52,094 nucleotides of DNA from Hungatella sp. UBA5385 (GCA_002409995.1 DHOR01000026.1:17682-69775); one strand, 5' to 3'; shown: positions 8,260-17,045, counted from the first letter of the stretch. The notes: a model not told the origin generated them from the sequence alone. Numbers and translations are program-made.

Positions 8260-9879
8260 ATGAAAATTCAGGGAAAGAGTGCCAGCGGGGGCATTGCGGT
8301 TGCACGTGTCCGTTATGTGGCTAAAAGAGAACCGATTAAAAAACTGATTGTATCGGACCCGGATAAGGAGATTCAGCGTTTTGACATTGCACGCAATCAG
8401 GCAGCAGATCAATTGGCCCAGCTTGTGATCAGTACCAGGGCAACGCTTGGTGAAGAGAATTCGAAACTTTTTGAGATTCATCAAATGATGCTGGAGGATT
8501 TAGATTATCTTGATGCCATTACATCAAAGCTTCAGGAGGAAAAAGTATGTGCAGAATATGCAGTTCAGGAAACCGCAGAAGAATTCGTCAGCATGTTTGC
8601 TCAACTTAATGATGATTATATGAAGGCGCGGGCAGCTGATATCCGGGATATTTCAGAACGTCTGCTGGACATTTTAACAGACCGGATTTCTCATGTATTT
8701 GATACAAATGAACCTGTAATAATGGCGGCAGAAGATTTTGTTCCCAGCCAAACTGCACGGTTTGACCGCAGTAAAGTCCTCGGTCTTATAACTAAGGGCG
8801 GTTCAGAAAATTCTCATACTGCAATTTTTGCACGGACAATGGGAATCCCTGCCGTCATCGGGCTGAAAGAGTCCTTAACAGAGGTCTGGGATGGACAGCT
8901 TGCTGCAGTGGATGGCAGTACAGGGGAAGTGATTTTAAATCCTGATGAGCAGGAAACAGCAGAGTTTCAGAAGAGGAAACAGAAGGAATTGTTTCAGAAA
9001 AACGAACTGGAAACTCTCCGGGGTAAACCAACCATAACAAAGAATGGAAAAACCATCAAACTCTATGCTAATATCGGCTGTGTAGCAGACGCTGCTGTTG
9101 CTATGGAAAACGATGCGGAGGGAATCGGACTTTTTCGCAGTGAATTTCTCTATTTGGAAAGCCAGGATTATCCCACTGAAGAAGTACAATTTAAGGCTTA
9201 TAAAGCAGTTGCAGAAACATTGGCAGGACGTCCAGTGATCATCCGGACTCTGGATATCGGTGCTGATAAACAGGCTGCATATTTTGATCTTGAGGAAGAA
9301 GAAAATCCTGCTATGGGAATGCGGGCAATCCGTATCTGTCTCACCAGACCGGAGGTTTTTAAAACTCAGCTGCGGGCCATTTATCGGGCTTCTGCTTATG
9401 GCAGGCTGATGATCATGTTTCCTATGATTACCTCTCTTTGGGAACTGCGCAAGGGAAAAAGCATTGCATCCCAGGTTCGGGAAGAGCTTCGCCAGGAAGG
9501 GATTGCTTATGATAGTGATCTGCCTATCGGTATTATGATCGAAACTCCGGCAGCTGCAGTGATCAGTGATTTACTGGCTCAAGAGGCAGATTTTTTCAGC
9601 CTCGGAACCAATGACCTGACCCAGTACACTCTGGCTGTGGATAGACAGAATCACAGTCTGGAGCAGTTTTGCGATACTCATCACGATGCAGTCCTTCGGC
9701 TGATCCGTATAACTGTAGAGAATGCGCACAAGAATGGTATTTGGGCAGGAATCTGTGGAGAATTAGCAGCGGATAGTGAATTATTAAAATTCTTTTTGGA
9801 AATTGGGGTAGATGAACTATCTGTGGCTCCGTCCCAGGTACTGGGATTAAGGAAAAAGATTGTGGAGCTGAATCTTTAG
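8260..9879 (+). CDS. PTS enzyme I (phosphoenolpyruvate-protein phosphotransferase) paralogue
   Basis: A 539-aa enzyme I, slightly shorter than the usual 570 or so. It moves phosphate from PEP to HPr. The N-terminal HPr-binding domain is followed by the active-site loop GGSENSHTAIFARTMG with His186. The C-terminal PEP-binding barrel shows GLFRSEFLYL, MIETPAA, SLGTNDLTQYTLAVDR and GICGELAADSELL with the catalytic Cys. It is the last gene of the operon and a terminator follows. As it sits with an unusual HPr and metabolic genes, it is probably not the housekeeping ptsI, which in these bacteria normally forms its own ptsHI operon; that copy would be elsewhere in the genome. Confidence 0.9.
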   Translation: MKIQGKSASGGIAVARVRYVAKREPIKKLIVSDPDKEIQRFDIARNQAADQLAQLVISTRATLGEENSKLFEIHQMMLEDLDYLDAITSKLQEEKVCAEYAVQETAEEFVSMFAQLNDDYMKARAADIRDISERLLDILTDRISHVFDTNEPVIMAAEDFVPSQTARFDRSKVLGLITKGGSENSHTAIFARTMGIPAVIGLKESLTEVWDGQLAAVDGSTGEVILNPDEQETAEFQKRKQKELFQKNELETLRGKPTITKNGKTIKLYANIGCVADAAVAMENDAEGIGLFRSEFLYLESQDYPTEEVQFKAYKAVAETLAGRPVIIRTLDIGADKQAAYFDLEEEENPAMGMRAIRICLTRPEVFKTQLRAIYRASAYGRLMIMFPMITSLWELRKGKSIASQVREELRQEGIAYDSDLPIGIMIETPAAAVISDLLAQEADFFSLGTNDLTQYTLAVDRQNHSLEQFCDTHHDAVLRLIRITVENAHKNGIWAGICGELAADSELLKFFLEIGVDELSVAPSQVLGLRKKIVELNL

Positions 9880-9888
9880 AGTAAAAAA

Positions 9889-9941
9889 AAGAGATATGTT
9901 GTTTGCTGTAAGTTTAAATAACATATCTCTTTATTTTTCTG
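9889..9941 (+). terminator. Terminator of the dga-like operon
   Basis: AAGAGATATGTT (9889-9900) pairs perfectly with AACATATCTCTT (9920-9931), followed by TATTTTTCT. Confidence 0.85.
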
Positions 9942-10031
9942 TTTCTTTATTTCCAGCAGGTCTAATTCCCATCCAGGTAATCTATGATAATAACCCAGAG
10001 GAACTCAAAATGCCTTGATTCTTGTCTAGAC

Positions 10032-10970
10032 TTAAGCCTCAACAATCAACCTGCTCACCTGAGTATTTAAATCCTCTTGTATTCTTTGTTCGGCATCTTT
10101 TAATTCTCTTAGTTTACGCATAACACTTTGAACCTGATTCTGTACAGTACGAACACTTTCCTTGGTAGTATTAATTTTGCTTTGCATGAACCAGTCTGCA
10201 AGTATTCCATCAAAAAAGAAATCCGCAAACTTTGCAAAACCACTAATATCCATTTGAATTTCTTCTGATATGCGAACATCTGCAAGTTCTGTTCGGAAGC
10301 GTCTCAATAGCGACTGTGTGCGTTTTGCTGCATCGCTGGCATCATCTATATGGGAATGTTTAACCATATCCGTGATGAGCCCACCGCCAAACATATCCCA
10401 CATGCCCCAGCCCTCGGCACTATTAAGACTTTTCAGCGCTTCTGTAAGACTATTTTCCACCTGGTGTCCTATGCTGATTGCTTCATCAATTTCACGCTGA
10501 TTGCTTTTGCTTCGTTCCATACTTTTGTTTAATTCCATAATCTTTTGTGCTGTTCTGCTATTCTCGTTCATTAACGCCTGATATTTTTCATCGTATAATT
10601 TATCATACTCTGCCTGTGCATTTTTATATTGTAGTTTCTCGGTCTCAAGTCTGGAAATCTGATTTTGAATATCCTCTAAATCCCAGACACATTGATTGTA
10701 TTTAAGTTCCGCTTCCAGCGCTTCTTTACGCTCTTTTTCTGCTCTTTCATCAAGATTACCCAGTACGGAATAAATTATTGAGGAAATACTCTTTTCGGTT
10801 ATTTTTTTATAGTCTTTCTTTTCCTTTTCAAGTACTGCTTTTGCAGATTGTGTTTTTTCCTCAAGTATAGAAAGTTCTTCTTTTAGCGTTACAAGCATAG
10901 CCTCGACTTTTTGTAAACGGTATATATCCTGTTGACTTTGAGAAAGCTGTTTATTTATATGGTCGTACAT
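10032..10970 (-). CDS. Coiled-coil hypothetical protein
   Basis: A 312-aa protein with no signal peptide or membrane segment. Residues about 1-60 and 85-175 are long Glu/Lys/Leu-rich coiled coils. A central segment, GWGMWDMFGGGLITDMVKHS, breaks the coil near residue 190, then a mixed region with FADFFFDGILADWFMQSKI and a final coiled coil follow. This layout occurs in hypothetical proteins of many Firmicutes and Actinobacteria; I know no function for it. AAAGGGGGT precedes the ATG. It is transcribed away from the neighbouring operon and appears to be monocistronic or to follow the membrane protein gene at 11085. Confidence 0.75.
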   Translation of the reverse strand: MYDHINKQLSQSQQDIYRLQKVEAMLVTLKEELSILEEKTQSAKAVLEKEKKDYKKITEKSISSIIYSVLGNLDERAEKERKEALEAELKYNQCVWDLEDIQNQISRLETEKLQYKNAQAEYDKLYDEKYQALMNENSRTAQKIMELNKSMERSKSNQREIDEAISIGHQVENSLTEALKSLNSAEGWGMWDMFGGGLITDMVKHSHIDDASDAAKRTQSLLRRFRTELADVRISEEIQMDISGFAKFADFFFDGILADWFMQSKINTTKESVRTVQNQVQSVMRKLRELKDAEQRIQEDLNTQVSRLIVEA

Positions 10971-11033
10971 GGTTACCCCCTTTAATTGTAAGATTATTTA
11001 TATAAATTTATATCAGTAAAAATTGCTTTATTA

Positions 11034-11063
11034 ATGAAGTGTTAACATAAGGTTGAACTTCAT
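11034..11063 (-). terminator. Weak hairpin between two minus-strand genes
   Basis: ATGAAGT (11034-11040) pairs with ACTTCAT (11057-11063). There is no good T-run, so this may be a pausing hairpin rather than a terminator. Confidence 0.25.
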
Positions 11064-11084
11064 ACACGCTAAGCTAAAAATAAA

Positions 11085-12026
11085 TTAGTTTCTCTCCATA
11101 ATATATTTTTTAAGAGAATACAGTGCCAAAGGAATTATATAAAATATAGCATAGGAATATTTCAGAACTATTTCATAGAACATCATGATAGTTCCTGACT
11201 GAAAAGAACTATTGAAACATCTTAACAGTTTATCAAAATATGCTATACCAAAATATTGAACAATAATAAAAGTTCCACCTAATGCAAGATATTTTTGCCA
11301 GGTAATTTTCTCCCTAAATAAAGCAATGGCCCCAACGCAAATGGCTCCATATATGAATTTGGGATAAAAAGATTCTATATAAGTGTTTCCCATGGTCAAT
11401 TGATCCATAATCTTATCAGCTTTATCCATCTTCTCAGAAAGGCTCATATCATCTGTGAAAAATCTACTTGTTATTATAGTTAGCCTTTTATTCTTCATCC
11501 ACTCTACAAGAATATCTCTATAGATATAGGAATTTATACTGCGTAAAAAAGGGAGCAGTAATAACAGAAATAATACCATTATATTAAACTTGGTTAAGCT
11601 GTTTTTTGATTTGCTATTCTTGCTTTTCACCAAGTAATATAGCAAGAAAATTACGTATAAAATAAGAAATATATCGCTGACCATAATATCATGAAATATT
11701 ACGTTATTTAATTCCATACTATAATATTTTAATGACATCTCAAATTGATATACACCTGCAAATTGAAGCAATATAAAAATTCCAGAAAATAGCCATACTT
11801 TTTCCAAGGTATATTCTTTTTTTATCAATTTATAAATCCCATAGAGCAAAGCCACAACCAGCATGATATAAAACAGCCATTCTAACCCTATTACTGCCAT
11901 ATTCAGGAAGTTCGACTGTTTATTACTACTTAAAGATACTAACTTACCGGTTAATACCGATACTAGAAAAAAAGGAACAAAGAACAACAATTCCTTTTTC
12001 CTGATAATACTCTTTTCAAAGTTCAT
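11085..12026 (-). CDS. Multi-pass membrane protein of unknown function
   Basis: A 313-aa protein with about eight hydrophobic segments and a soluble loop near residues 175-215 (SRFFTDDMSLSEKMDKAD). It starts with a short basic N terminus (EKSIIRKKE) and ends with a basic tail. It is more AT-rich than the genes on either side, with many Ile, Tyr and Phe codons, which could mean transfer or simply membrane composition. I do not recognise a family. The ribosome binding site (GGGGAGG on the minus strand) lies between the arms of a small hairpin at 12031-12053. Confidence 0.65.
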   Translation of the reverse strand: MNFEKSIIRKKELLFFVPFFLVSVLTGKLVSLSSNKQSNFLNMAVIGLEWLFYIMLVVALLYGIYKLIKKEYTLEKVWLFSGIFILLQFAGVYQFEMSLKYYSMELNNVIFHDIMVSDIFLILYVIFLLYYLVKSKNSKSKNSLTKFNIMVLFLLLLLPFLRSINSYIYRDILVEWMKNKRLTIITSRFFTDDMSLSEKMDKADKIMDQLTMGNTYIESFYPKFIYGAICVGAIALFREKITWQKYLALGGTFIIVQYFGIAYFDKLLRCFNSSFQSGTIMMFYEIVLKYSYAIFYIIPLALYSLKKYIMERN

Positions 12027-12030
12027 ACGC

Positions 12031-12053
12031 AGCCCCTCCCCTCTTATGGGGCT
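12031..12053 (-). promoter_or_regulatory. Hairpin enclosing the RBS of the membrane protein gene
   Basis: AGCCCC (12031-12036) pairs with GGGGCT (12048-12053). On the minus strand the enclosed loop and right arm contain the purine-rich GAGGGGAGGGG that must serve as the RBS for the start at 12026. Sequestration of the RBS is an inference. Confidence 0.35.
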
Positions 12054-12056
12054 ATG

Positions 12057-12084
12057 AAAAATGGAGTTGATCTAACTCCATTTT
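12057..12084 (-). terminator. Terminator downstream of the 34-aa ORF
   Basis: AAAATGGAGTT (12058-12068) pairs perfectly with AACTCCATTTT (12074-12084), loop of 5. On the minus strand it ends in TTTTT. It separates the small ORF at 12171-12275 from the membrane protein gene. Confidence 0.6.
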
Positions 12085-12170
12085 CCCAGTCCCAGTTTGA
12101 ACTTTAATCTACTTGGCTAACACATAAAGCAACTGAATCAAATATGCACAGACATTACTGCAATATCATA

Positions 12171-12275
12171 TTACATATTTGCTATGGATTTACCCAACTC
12201 ATACGCTTTCTCGCAATCCAATAGGAAGATTTCTTCCCTTCTTTTTTTCCTGTCAGATTCATTGAATGTTGCCAT
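12171..12275 (-). CDS. Candidate 34-residue small protein
   Basis: An ATG-started frame of 34 codons, MATFNESDRKKRREEI and onwards, with a Lys/Arg/Glu-rich middle and a C-terminal amphipathic stretch ending KSIANM. The amino-acid make-up looks coding, and a strong terminator follows about 90 bases downstream on the same strand. Against it, I see no clear ribosome binding site, and the frame is short. It matches nothing I know. It occupies the 534-bp gap between the membrane protein gene and the AraC gene; the rest of that gap shows no other gene. Confidence 0.3.
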   Translation of the reverse strand: MATFNESDRKKRREEIFLLDCEKAYELGKSIANM

Positions 12276-12560
12276 ATGATATTTACTATAATCATTTACT
12301 TGTAATGTTTCTGTGGATACCAGTTCTTTCGTGGACTCCCGTTAACAGCAATTATTTTCATAGTAAAAACCCGCCTATAATATTAGTATATACCTCATGC
12401 TTGTATTATAACAGTAACAAATCAGAATACAAGTACGATTATATCTTGTGGTTAGTATGAAGAATAATTTTTGTTCTAAAGTATAGGTATTTGTGGTAAA
12501 ATTAAGCTTAAGAAATACGTGATTTTTAAAGAAGATATAGATTTTAAGGGGGATTGTCAT

Positions 12561-13487
12561 ATGAGTAACTTAAAAGAAAGATCAAACGGAGAAACACCGG
12601 TATTATACAGGCAGCCATTTAATGACTTTTCAGGCCGGACTGTCGTTAACAATATTGAAAATGTCAACTATATCAAAAAATCTAAAATGCGTTTTTGGTA
12701 TAATAACCAGACGGAAGCTTATGGTACTCATTGGCATAACGCAATGGAGATCATTATTCCCATAGAAGAAACTTATAATGTTATTATAAACGAAAAATCA
12801 TTTAGTATTAAAGAAAATGAAATTTTATTTATTCCTTGTGGTGCTACTCATTCTATTTGTGCCCATGAATTTGGTTCCCGATTTATATATCTCATTGATA
12901 TTTCACTTTTTTACAATCTCTCAGATTTCCAAATTCTATCACCACTTTTCGTGCAGCCATCTTTATTTTCTAAAGATTCACACCCATATATATATGGTAC
13001 AATCTATTCAATATTTATGGAGATGAATGAAATTTATTTTTCAGGAGATATGTTTTGGGAGTTCTCTATTTATTCACTTTTAATGCAAATTTTTACAGCA
13101 ATTGGAACTAATCAATTTAAAAAAATTACTACGAATATCCAGCCATCAAAAAAAACCAAATACTATGAGAAATTTTCAGATTTATTATATTATATCGATA
13201 CTCACTATAATGAAAATTTAACTTTAGAAGCTATGGCTGACTTAGCAGGCTTTTCTAAATATTATTTTTCCAGATTATTTAAGCAGTATACAAATTATAC
13301 GTTTTATAATTATCTTTGCTACAAACGCATACAGGCCTCACAAGCTTTATTATCTACGAATATATCAGTTACGGAAATCGCGTTTCAAACCGGTTTTAAT
13401 AATCTTTCAACATTTTGCAGAACATTTAAAAAATATGTTAATTGTTCTCCTACTGAATACCGCAATACTTGTTTATCGTCCCATTAA
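12561..13487 (+). CDS. AraC-family transcriptional regulator
   Basis: A 308-aa regulator. The N-terminal cupin-like sensor (about 40-130) has HWHNAMEI and FIPCGATHSI. The C-terminal AraC domain (about 205-305) has two HTH motifs, MADLAGFSKYYFSRLFKQ and EIAFQTGFNNLSTFCRTF, and the usual Pro near the end (NCSPTEYR). The ATG at 12561 is preferred over the in-frame GTG at 12519 because AAGGGGGA precedes it. It converges with the ABC importer operon at 13565-16910, whose promoter carries a 21-bp-spaced direct repeat of the kind AraC proteins bind. It is therefore the likely activator of that importer, with a sugar as inducer. Confidence 0.85.
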   Translation: MSNLKERSNGETPVLYRQPFNDFSGRTVVNNIENVNYIKKSKMRFWYNNQTEAYGTHWHNAMEIIIPIEETYNVIINEKSFSIKENEILFIPCGATHSICAHEFGSRFIYLIDISLFYNLSDFQILSPLFVQPSLFSKDSHPYIYGTIYSIFMEMNEIYFSGDMFWEFSIYSLLMQIFTAIGTNQFKKITTNIQPSKKTKYYEKFSDLLYYIDTHYNENLTLEAMADLAGFSKYYFSRLFKQYTNYTFYNYLCYKRIQASQALLSTNISVTEIAFQTGFNNLSTFCRTFKKYVNCSPTEYRNTCLSSH

Positions 13488-13510
13488 AGTGCTTCTGAAT
13501 ACCCTGGAGA

Positions 13511-13547
13511 TATATTCCACAGATAAAACAGTTATCTGTGGAATATA
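13511..13547. terminator. Bidirectional hairpin between convergent genes
   Basis: A perfect 16-bp stem, TATATTCCACAGATAA (13511-13526) with its complement at 13532-13547 and a 5-base loop. There is no T-run on either side, so it may work as a transcript-stabilising hairpin as well as a stop. Confidence 0.5.
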
Positions 13548-13564
13548 ATCTCTTATGACAGGTT

Positions 13565-14407
13565 TTATCCCTTAACACTTCCCATTGCAACACCCTCTAT
13601 AATATATTTGGATAAGAATAGATATACAATAATTGATGGTAATACCGTTAATGTCAGCCCTAAATAAACAGAACCATATTCCGTTTTATATATATCACCC
13701 CTAAGCAGACTGACCATAATCGGCATTGTATATTTATCCTTATTTGTCAACAGTACTAAAGGTGTAAACAAGTTATTCCAGCTTGAAACAAAACTAAAAA
13801 TTGCTTGTGTTGCAAGTGCCGGTTTTAAAATTGGAAGTGCGATTGTATTAAATATTCTAAACTCTTTTGCACCATCTATCCTTGCCGCATTAACAAGCTC
13901 TAATGACAACGCCGGCTGTATATACTGCCTCATAAAGAATACCATTGAAGGTGAAGCTATTGCAGGCAAAATCAGCATCAGTAAATTATTGGTCATTTGG
14001 GCTTTGTATACCATTTGATAAAATCCAATCATTGTTATTTGTGCCGGAATCATCATAACAGCCATAATAAAACTAAAAAATGGTCTTTTAAGCTTCCAAT
14101 CATAAACTACTAATGAATAAGCAGTTAAGGCGGAAAAGTAAATAGCACAAGCAGTAGAGCCTATGGATATAAGCGCTGAATTGGTAAATCCTACAATAGG
14201 ATTAAAACTCTTTCCCAAAAGAATTGATAAGTTTTTCATTGTATAGCTTGAAGGAAGTAATGAAATCGCATGCTGCTGAATTTCTGTAGTCGATCTGGTA
14301 GCATTCATAATCATAATCCAAAATGGCATAATACTTAATATGGACAAAATTATACATACTATATACATGACTATTTTTAATACTGTTTCTGATCTGTTTT
14401 TTTTCAT
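13565..14407 (-). CDS. Carbohydrate ABC transporter permease (MalG type)
   Basis: A 280-aa inner-membrane permease with six predicted membrane helices. The EAA loop that contacts the ATPase is visible as NAARIDGAKEFRIFNTIALP near residue 185. It pairs with the MalF-type permease encoded immediately upstream (4-base ATGA overlap) and the binding protein at 15492-16910. No ATPase gene is present in the cluster, so an MsmX-like shared ATPase is expected. The sugar is not identifiable from the sequence. Confidence 0.9.
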   Translation of the reverse strand: MKKNRSETVLKIVMYIVCIILSILSIMPFWIMIMNATRSTTEIQQHAISLLPSSYTMKNLSILLGKSFNPIVGFTNSALISIGSTACAIYFSALTAYSLVVYDWKLKRPFFSFIMAVMMIPAQITMIGFYQMVYKAQMTNNLLMLILPAIASPSMVFFMRQYIQPALSLELVNAARIDGAKEFRIFNTIALPILKPALATQAIFSFVSSWNNLFTPLVLLTNKDKYTMPIMVSLLRGDIYKTEYGSVYLGLTLTVLPSIIVYLFLSKYIIEGVAMGSVKG

Positions 14408-15375
14408 TTTCTTCCCTCCTTCATTAATTTTTTCTGCTCTTTCGCATATTTTCTTATTTGATCTTCATCCCTGTCTCGAAGTGCAAGAAATAATATTGCT
14501 GATAAAATAGCTATGATAACAAACATGATCATGCTGGCAGCAGCGGCTCTATTATACATATAGCTGCCACTAAAGGCCTGATTATATATAAATACACTTG
14601 TTGTCAGCGTCGCATTATCCGGTCCTCCTAATAAGAACAGTTTAGGAATATCAAACATATTTAAACCGCCAATTAAGCTGGTAACAAGAGTAAATAACAA
14701 TATAGTTTTTATACTTGGAATTGTAATATAAAAAAAGGTCTGAACTCTGTTTGCACCATCTACACTGGCTGATTCAAATATCTCCGGACTAATACCAAGA
14801 ACACCTGAAATCAGAATGACCATCGTGTAACCATACCACATCCAAAATTGAATAAAAGATACAATACCCTGGGCTATACCTTTGTTTATTAAAAATTTTA
14901 TTGGTTCATCTATGATTCCAAACCTTATTAACAGATCATTAACCGGTCCCATGGGATATCCAAAAAGAGAATTAAATAATATTGCCACTGTAGCTGCCGT
15001 TATAATATTGGGCATATAAAACAATACCTTAAAGATTCCCTGACCTTTTATTTTACTCCTTCTATCAGTAAACCATGCCGTCAATAATAATGCGATCAAC
15101 ATTTGAGGAATGAAATTAAAAATCCACATTTTCAATGTATTCTTCAGAGCTGTTATAAAAGATGGGTTTGCCAGAATTAATTTAAAGTTCTGAAACGGAT
15201 CATCTAAAAATCGAAACGATGTAGCTCCCAGACCTTTAAAGTCTGTAAATCCAATTACAGTTGTATATATAATTGGATACAGGGAAAAAATCAAAAAGGT
15301 AACTACAAATGGAATACAGAATATGTAACCGTATTTCGCATATTTAGTACTGCCCAGTTGTTTTTTACGTTTCAT
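14404..15375 (-). CDS. Carbohydrate ABC transporter permease (MalF type)
   Basis: A 323-aa permease with six helices; EAA loop ESASVDGANRVQTFFYITIP near residue 205. The ATG at 15375 (MKRKKQLGS) is preferred: it has AGAGGTGG just upstream, while the alternative TTG at 15396 does not. It overlaps the next permease gene by 4 bases. The C terminus is basic (EDQIRKYAKEQKKLMKEGRK). It lies downstream of an intra-operon terminator that separates it from the binding-protein gene. Confidence 0.9.
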   Translation of the reverse strand: MKRKKQLGSTKYAKYGYIFCIPFVVTFLIFSLYPIIYTTVIGFTDFKGLGATSFRFLDDPFQNFKLILANPSFITALKNTLKMWIFNFIPQMLIALLLTAWFTDRRSKIKGQGIFKVLFYMPNIITAATVAILFNSLFGYPMGPVNDLLIRFGIIDEPIKFLINKGIAQGIVSFIQFWMWYGYTMVILISGVLGISPEIFESASVDGANRVQTFFYITIPSIKTILLFTLVTSLIGGLNMFDIPKLFLLGGPDNATLTTSVFIYNQAFSGSYMYNRAAAASMIMFVIIAILSAILFLALRDRDEDQIRKYAKEQKKLMKEGRK

Positions 15376-15420
15376 TGTATCCACCTCTGCTTTCAATTAT
15401 TTTATTTATAGTTTCCTGAT

Positions 15421-15458
15421 TTAAAAAGAGGCGGATAATTTAAGCTATTCCGCCTCTT
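15421..15458 (-). terminator. Intra-operon terminator after the binding-protein gene
   Basis: On the minus strand a 9-bp GC-rich stem (AAGAGGCGG at 15450-15458 complement with 15426-15434) is followed by TTTTTAA. It lies between binding-protein and permease genes, a common way to make more binding protein than permease. Confidence 0.75.
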
Positions 15459-15491
15459 ATACTAGACTTTACTATAATAAATAATGATACT

Positions 15492-16910
15492 CTACTCTAT
15501 TATAATATCCAGATTATCCATAACCTGTTGTTTGAAATCTTTAATTGCCTGTTCACGATCTTTGTTTCCTGCTGTGTATTCACGTACCTGACCACGCCAA
15601 TACTGATTAATTGTCTCATCATATTGGGTTAAGTTTTTACCGTTTGCAAATTGGTTAGCCGGAACAAACACATCAAACATGTTCTGACCACCTAAGAACT
15701 CAAGACTGCCATCAGATTTTGCCATTACAGCACCACTGCCGACACAGTCTTTTGTACCGCCTTCTCCATTAAGAGTTCCGTTGGCCCACTTATATTGAAG
15801 CCCTTCTTCTGTACTATCTAAAGTAATCCATTCAATAATATCGCCAATTGCTTCCTTCTTATCAGAATCTTTATTTGCCAGTAACCAGGTACCGCCCCAG
15901 AAGAAACCAACCGGTGATTCACAAACTGCCCAGTCACCATATGTACCTTCACCAACTGCTTCACCTCCACAGTTAGGTGCCAATGTATAGTTAATTAACC
16001 ATGCCGGACCAAAAAATCCAAATATTTCTTTACTTCCTTCGCCCTTCATGTCTGCAAACCATGCATCCTGCCAATCCTCTGTATCATTGTGGTAACCATT
16101 ATCTTTTAATTCCTTTGATAAATCTAAGAAAGCCTCTCTCTTTGGATCAATTGTTAACTTTCCGTCTACAATCCAGCCCTGACTAGAGCTGTTTTCTACT
16201 GCATGCCAGAGATCACCGTCACCTGATACAATACCATATTTTTTTTCCTTCAGCTCTTCTGCTGCTTTGAAAAACTGATCCCAATTACCTGAGCCTGAAC
16301 CGACTTTTTTAGCAATTTCTGCCGGGTCGTCAGTACCCCATACGTCTTTTGCAATTGAACGGCGGTAGATAAATGCTCCACCTGTTGCCTGATATCCCAG
16401 CCCTACTACATCACCGCTTTCATTTGTTCCAATGTCAACAGAATATTGAGCAATTTCTGACTCCTTAATTGCTGCATCAATATCAATGCCAAGATCTTTA
16501 TATGGTGTGGCATAAGAGGAAGCATCTCCCTTTGAATACTTAAGGATAAAAGCTGCCTCTGCACAATAAATATCGGGCGCATCCTTACCGCCTGCTGATA
16601 ACGCCTGATCAAGTGCCGGCTGATAAGCACCATCTGTTGTTGCAATAATCGTTGTATTAATTTCATAACCAAAATCAGGATGTGCTTCCTTATACTTTTC
16701 AATCATGCCTGGAACTTCATCTGTAAATGACCATACATTAATTACGCCTTTGCTTTCTTGGGAAGTGTCAGCCGGTTCTTTTTTTTCTTCCGCAGTACTT
16801 TCTTCCGTACTTGCTTTTGTACTAACTGCATCTCCTGTATTACCTCCACACCCCACTACCATTGTGGCTAAAAGACATGCACACAAAGCACTCGCAATTA
16901 GTTTTTTCAT
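15492..16910 (-). CDS. Sugar ABC transporter substrate-binding lipoprotein
   Basis: A 472-aa extracellular lipoprotein. It has a basic start (MKKLIAS), a hydrophobic signal and a lipobox MVVGC with Cys21. A Ser/Thr/Glu-rich linker follows to about residue 55, then a family-1 type solute-binding domain. It is longer than the two other binding proteins in this window and not clearly related to them at the motif level, so it may carry a different sugar. The start is preceded by AAGGAGGAAG. The promoter region upstream has AraC-type repeats. Confidence 0.9.
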   Translation of the reverse strand: MKKLIASALCACLLATMVVGCGGNTGDAVSTKASTEESTAEEKKEPADTSQESKGVINVWSFTDEVPGMIEKYKEAHPDFGYEINTTIIATTDGAYQPALDQALSAGGKDAPDIYCAEAAFILKYSKGDASSYATPYKDLGIDIDAAIKESEIAQYSVDIGTNESGDVVGLGYQATGGAFIYRRSIAKDVWGTDDPAEIAKKVGSGSGNWDQFFKAAEELKEKKYGIVSGDGDLWHAVENSSSQGWIVDGKLTIDPKREAFLDLSKELKDNGYHNDTEDWQDAWFADMKGEGSKEIFGFFGPAWLINYTLAPNCGGEAVGEGTYGDWAVCESPVGFFWGGTWLLANKDSDKKEAIGDIIEWITLDSTEEGLQYKWANGTLNGEGGTKDCVGSGAVMAKSDGSLEFLGGQNMFDVFVPANQFANGKNLTQYDETINQYWRGQVREYTAGNKDREQAIKDFKQQVMDNLDIIIE

Positions 16911-16993
16911 TTTTCTTCCTCCTTAATTTACTTGGTCGACAAAATAGTTACTTTTCACAATTCCCCTTACTTATATATTGTTATTTTATTATA

Positions 16994-17045
16994 ATTATAC
17001 CAAAGTTGCTTCACACTTATTGCTATTGTTTATACACTTTTTGCT
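16994..17045 (-). promoter_or_regulatory. Promoter with AraC-type direct repeat
   Basis: On the minus strand the -10 box TATAAT is at 16999-16994. The -35 position, 17 bases further up, is poor (CAATAA). Overlapping it and extending upstream are two direct repeats of AGCAAWAAGTGT (complement of 17013-17024 and 17034-17045), exactly 21 bp apart, two helical turns. This is the arrangement of an AraC-type activator site replacing a weak -35. The regulator at 12561-13487 is the obvious candidate. Confidence 0.6.

Noticed and set aside
12266..12460. A 64-codon plus-strand frame before the AraC gene
   Set aside because: Composition typical of AT-rich non-coding DNA, no RBS, and it overlaps a better candidate on the other strand.
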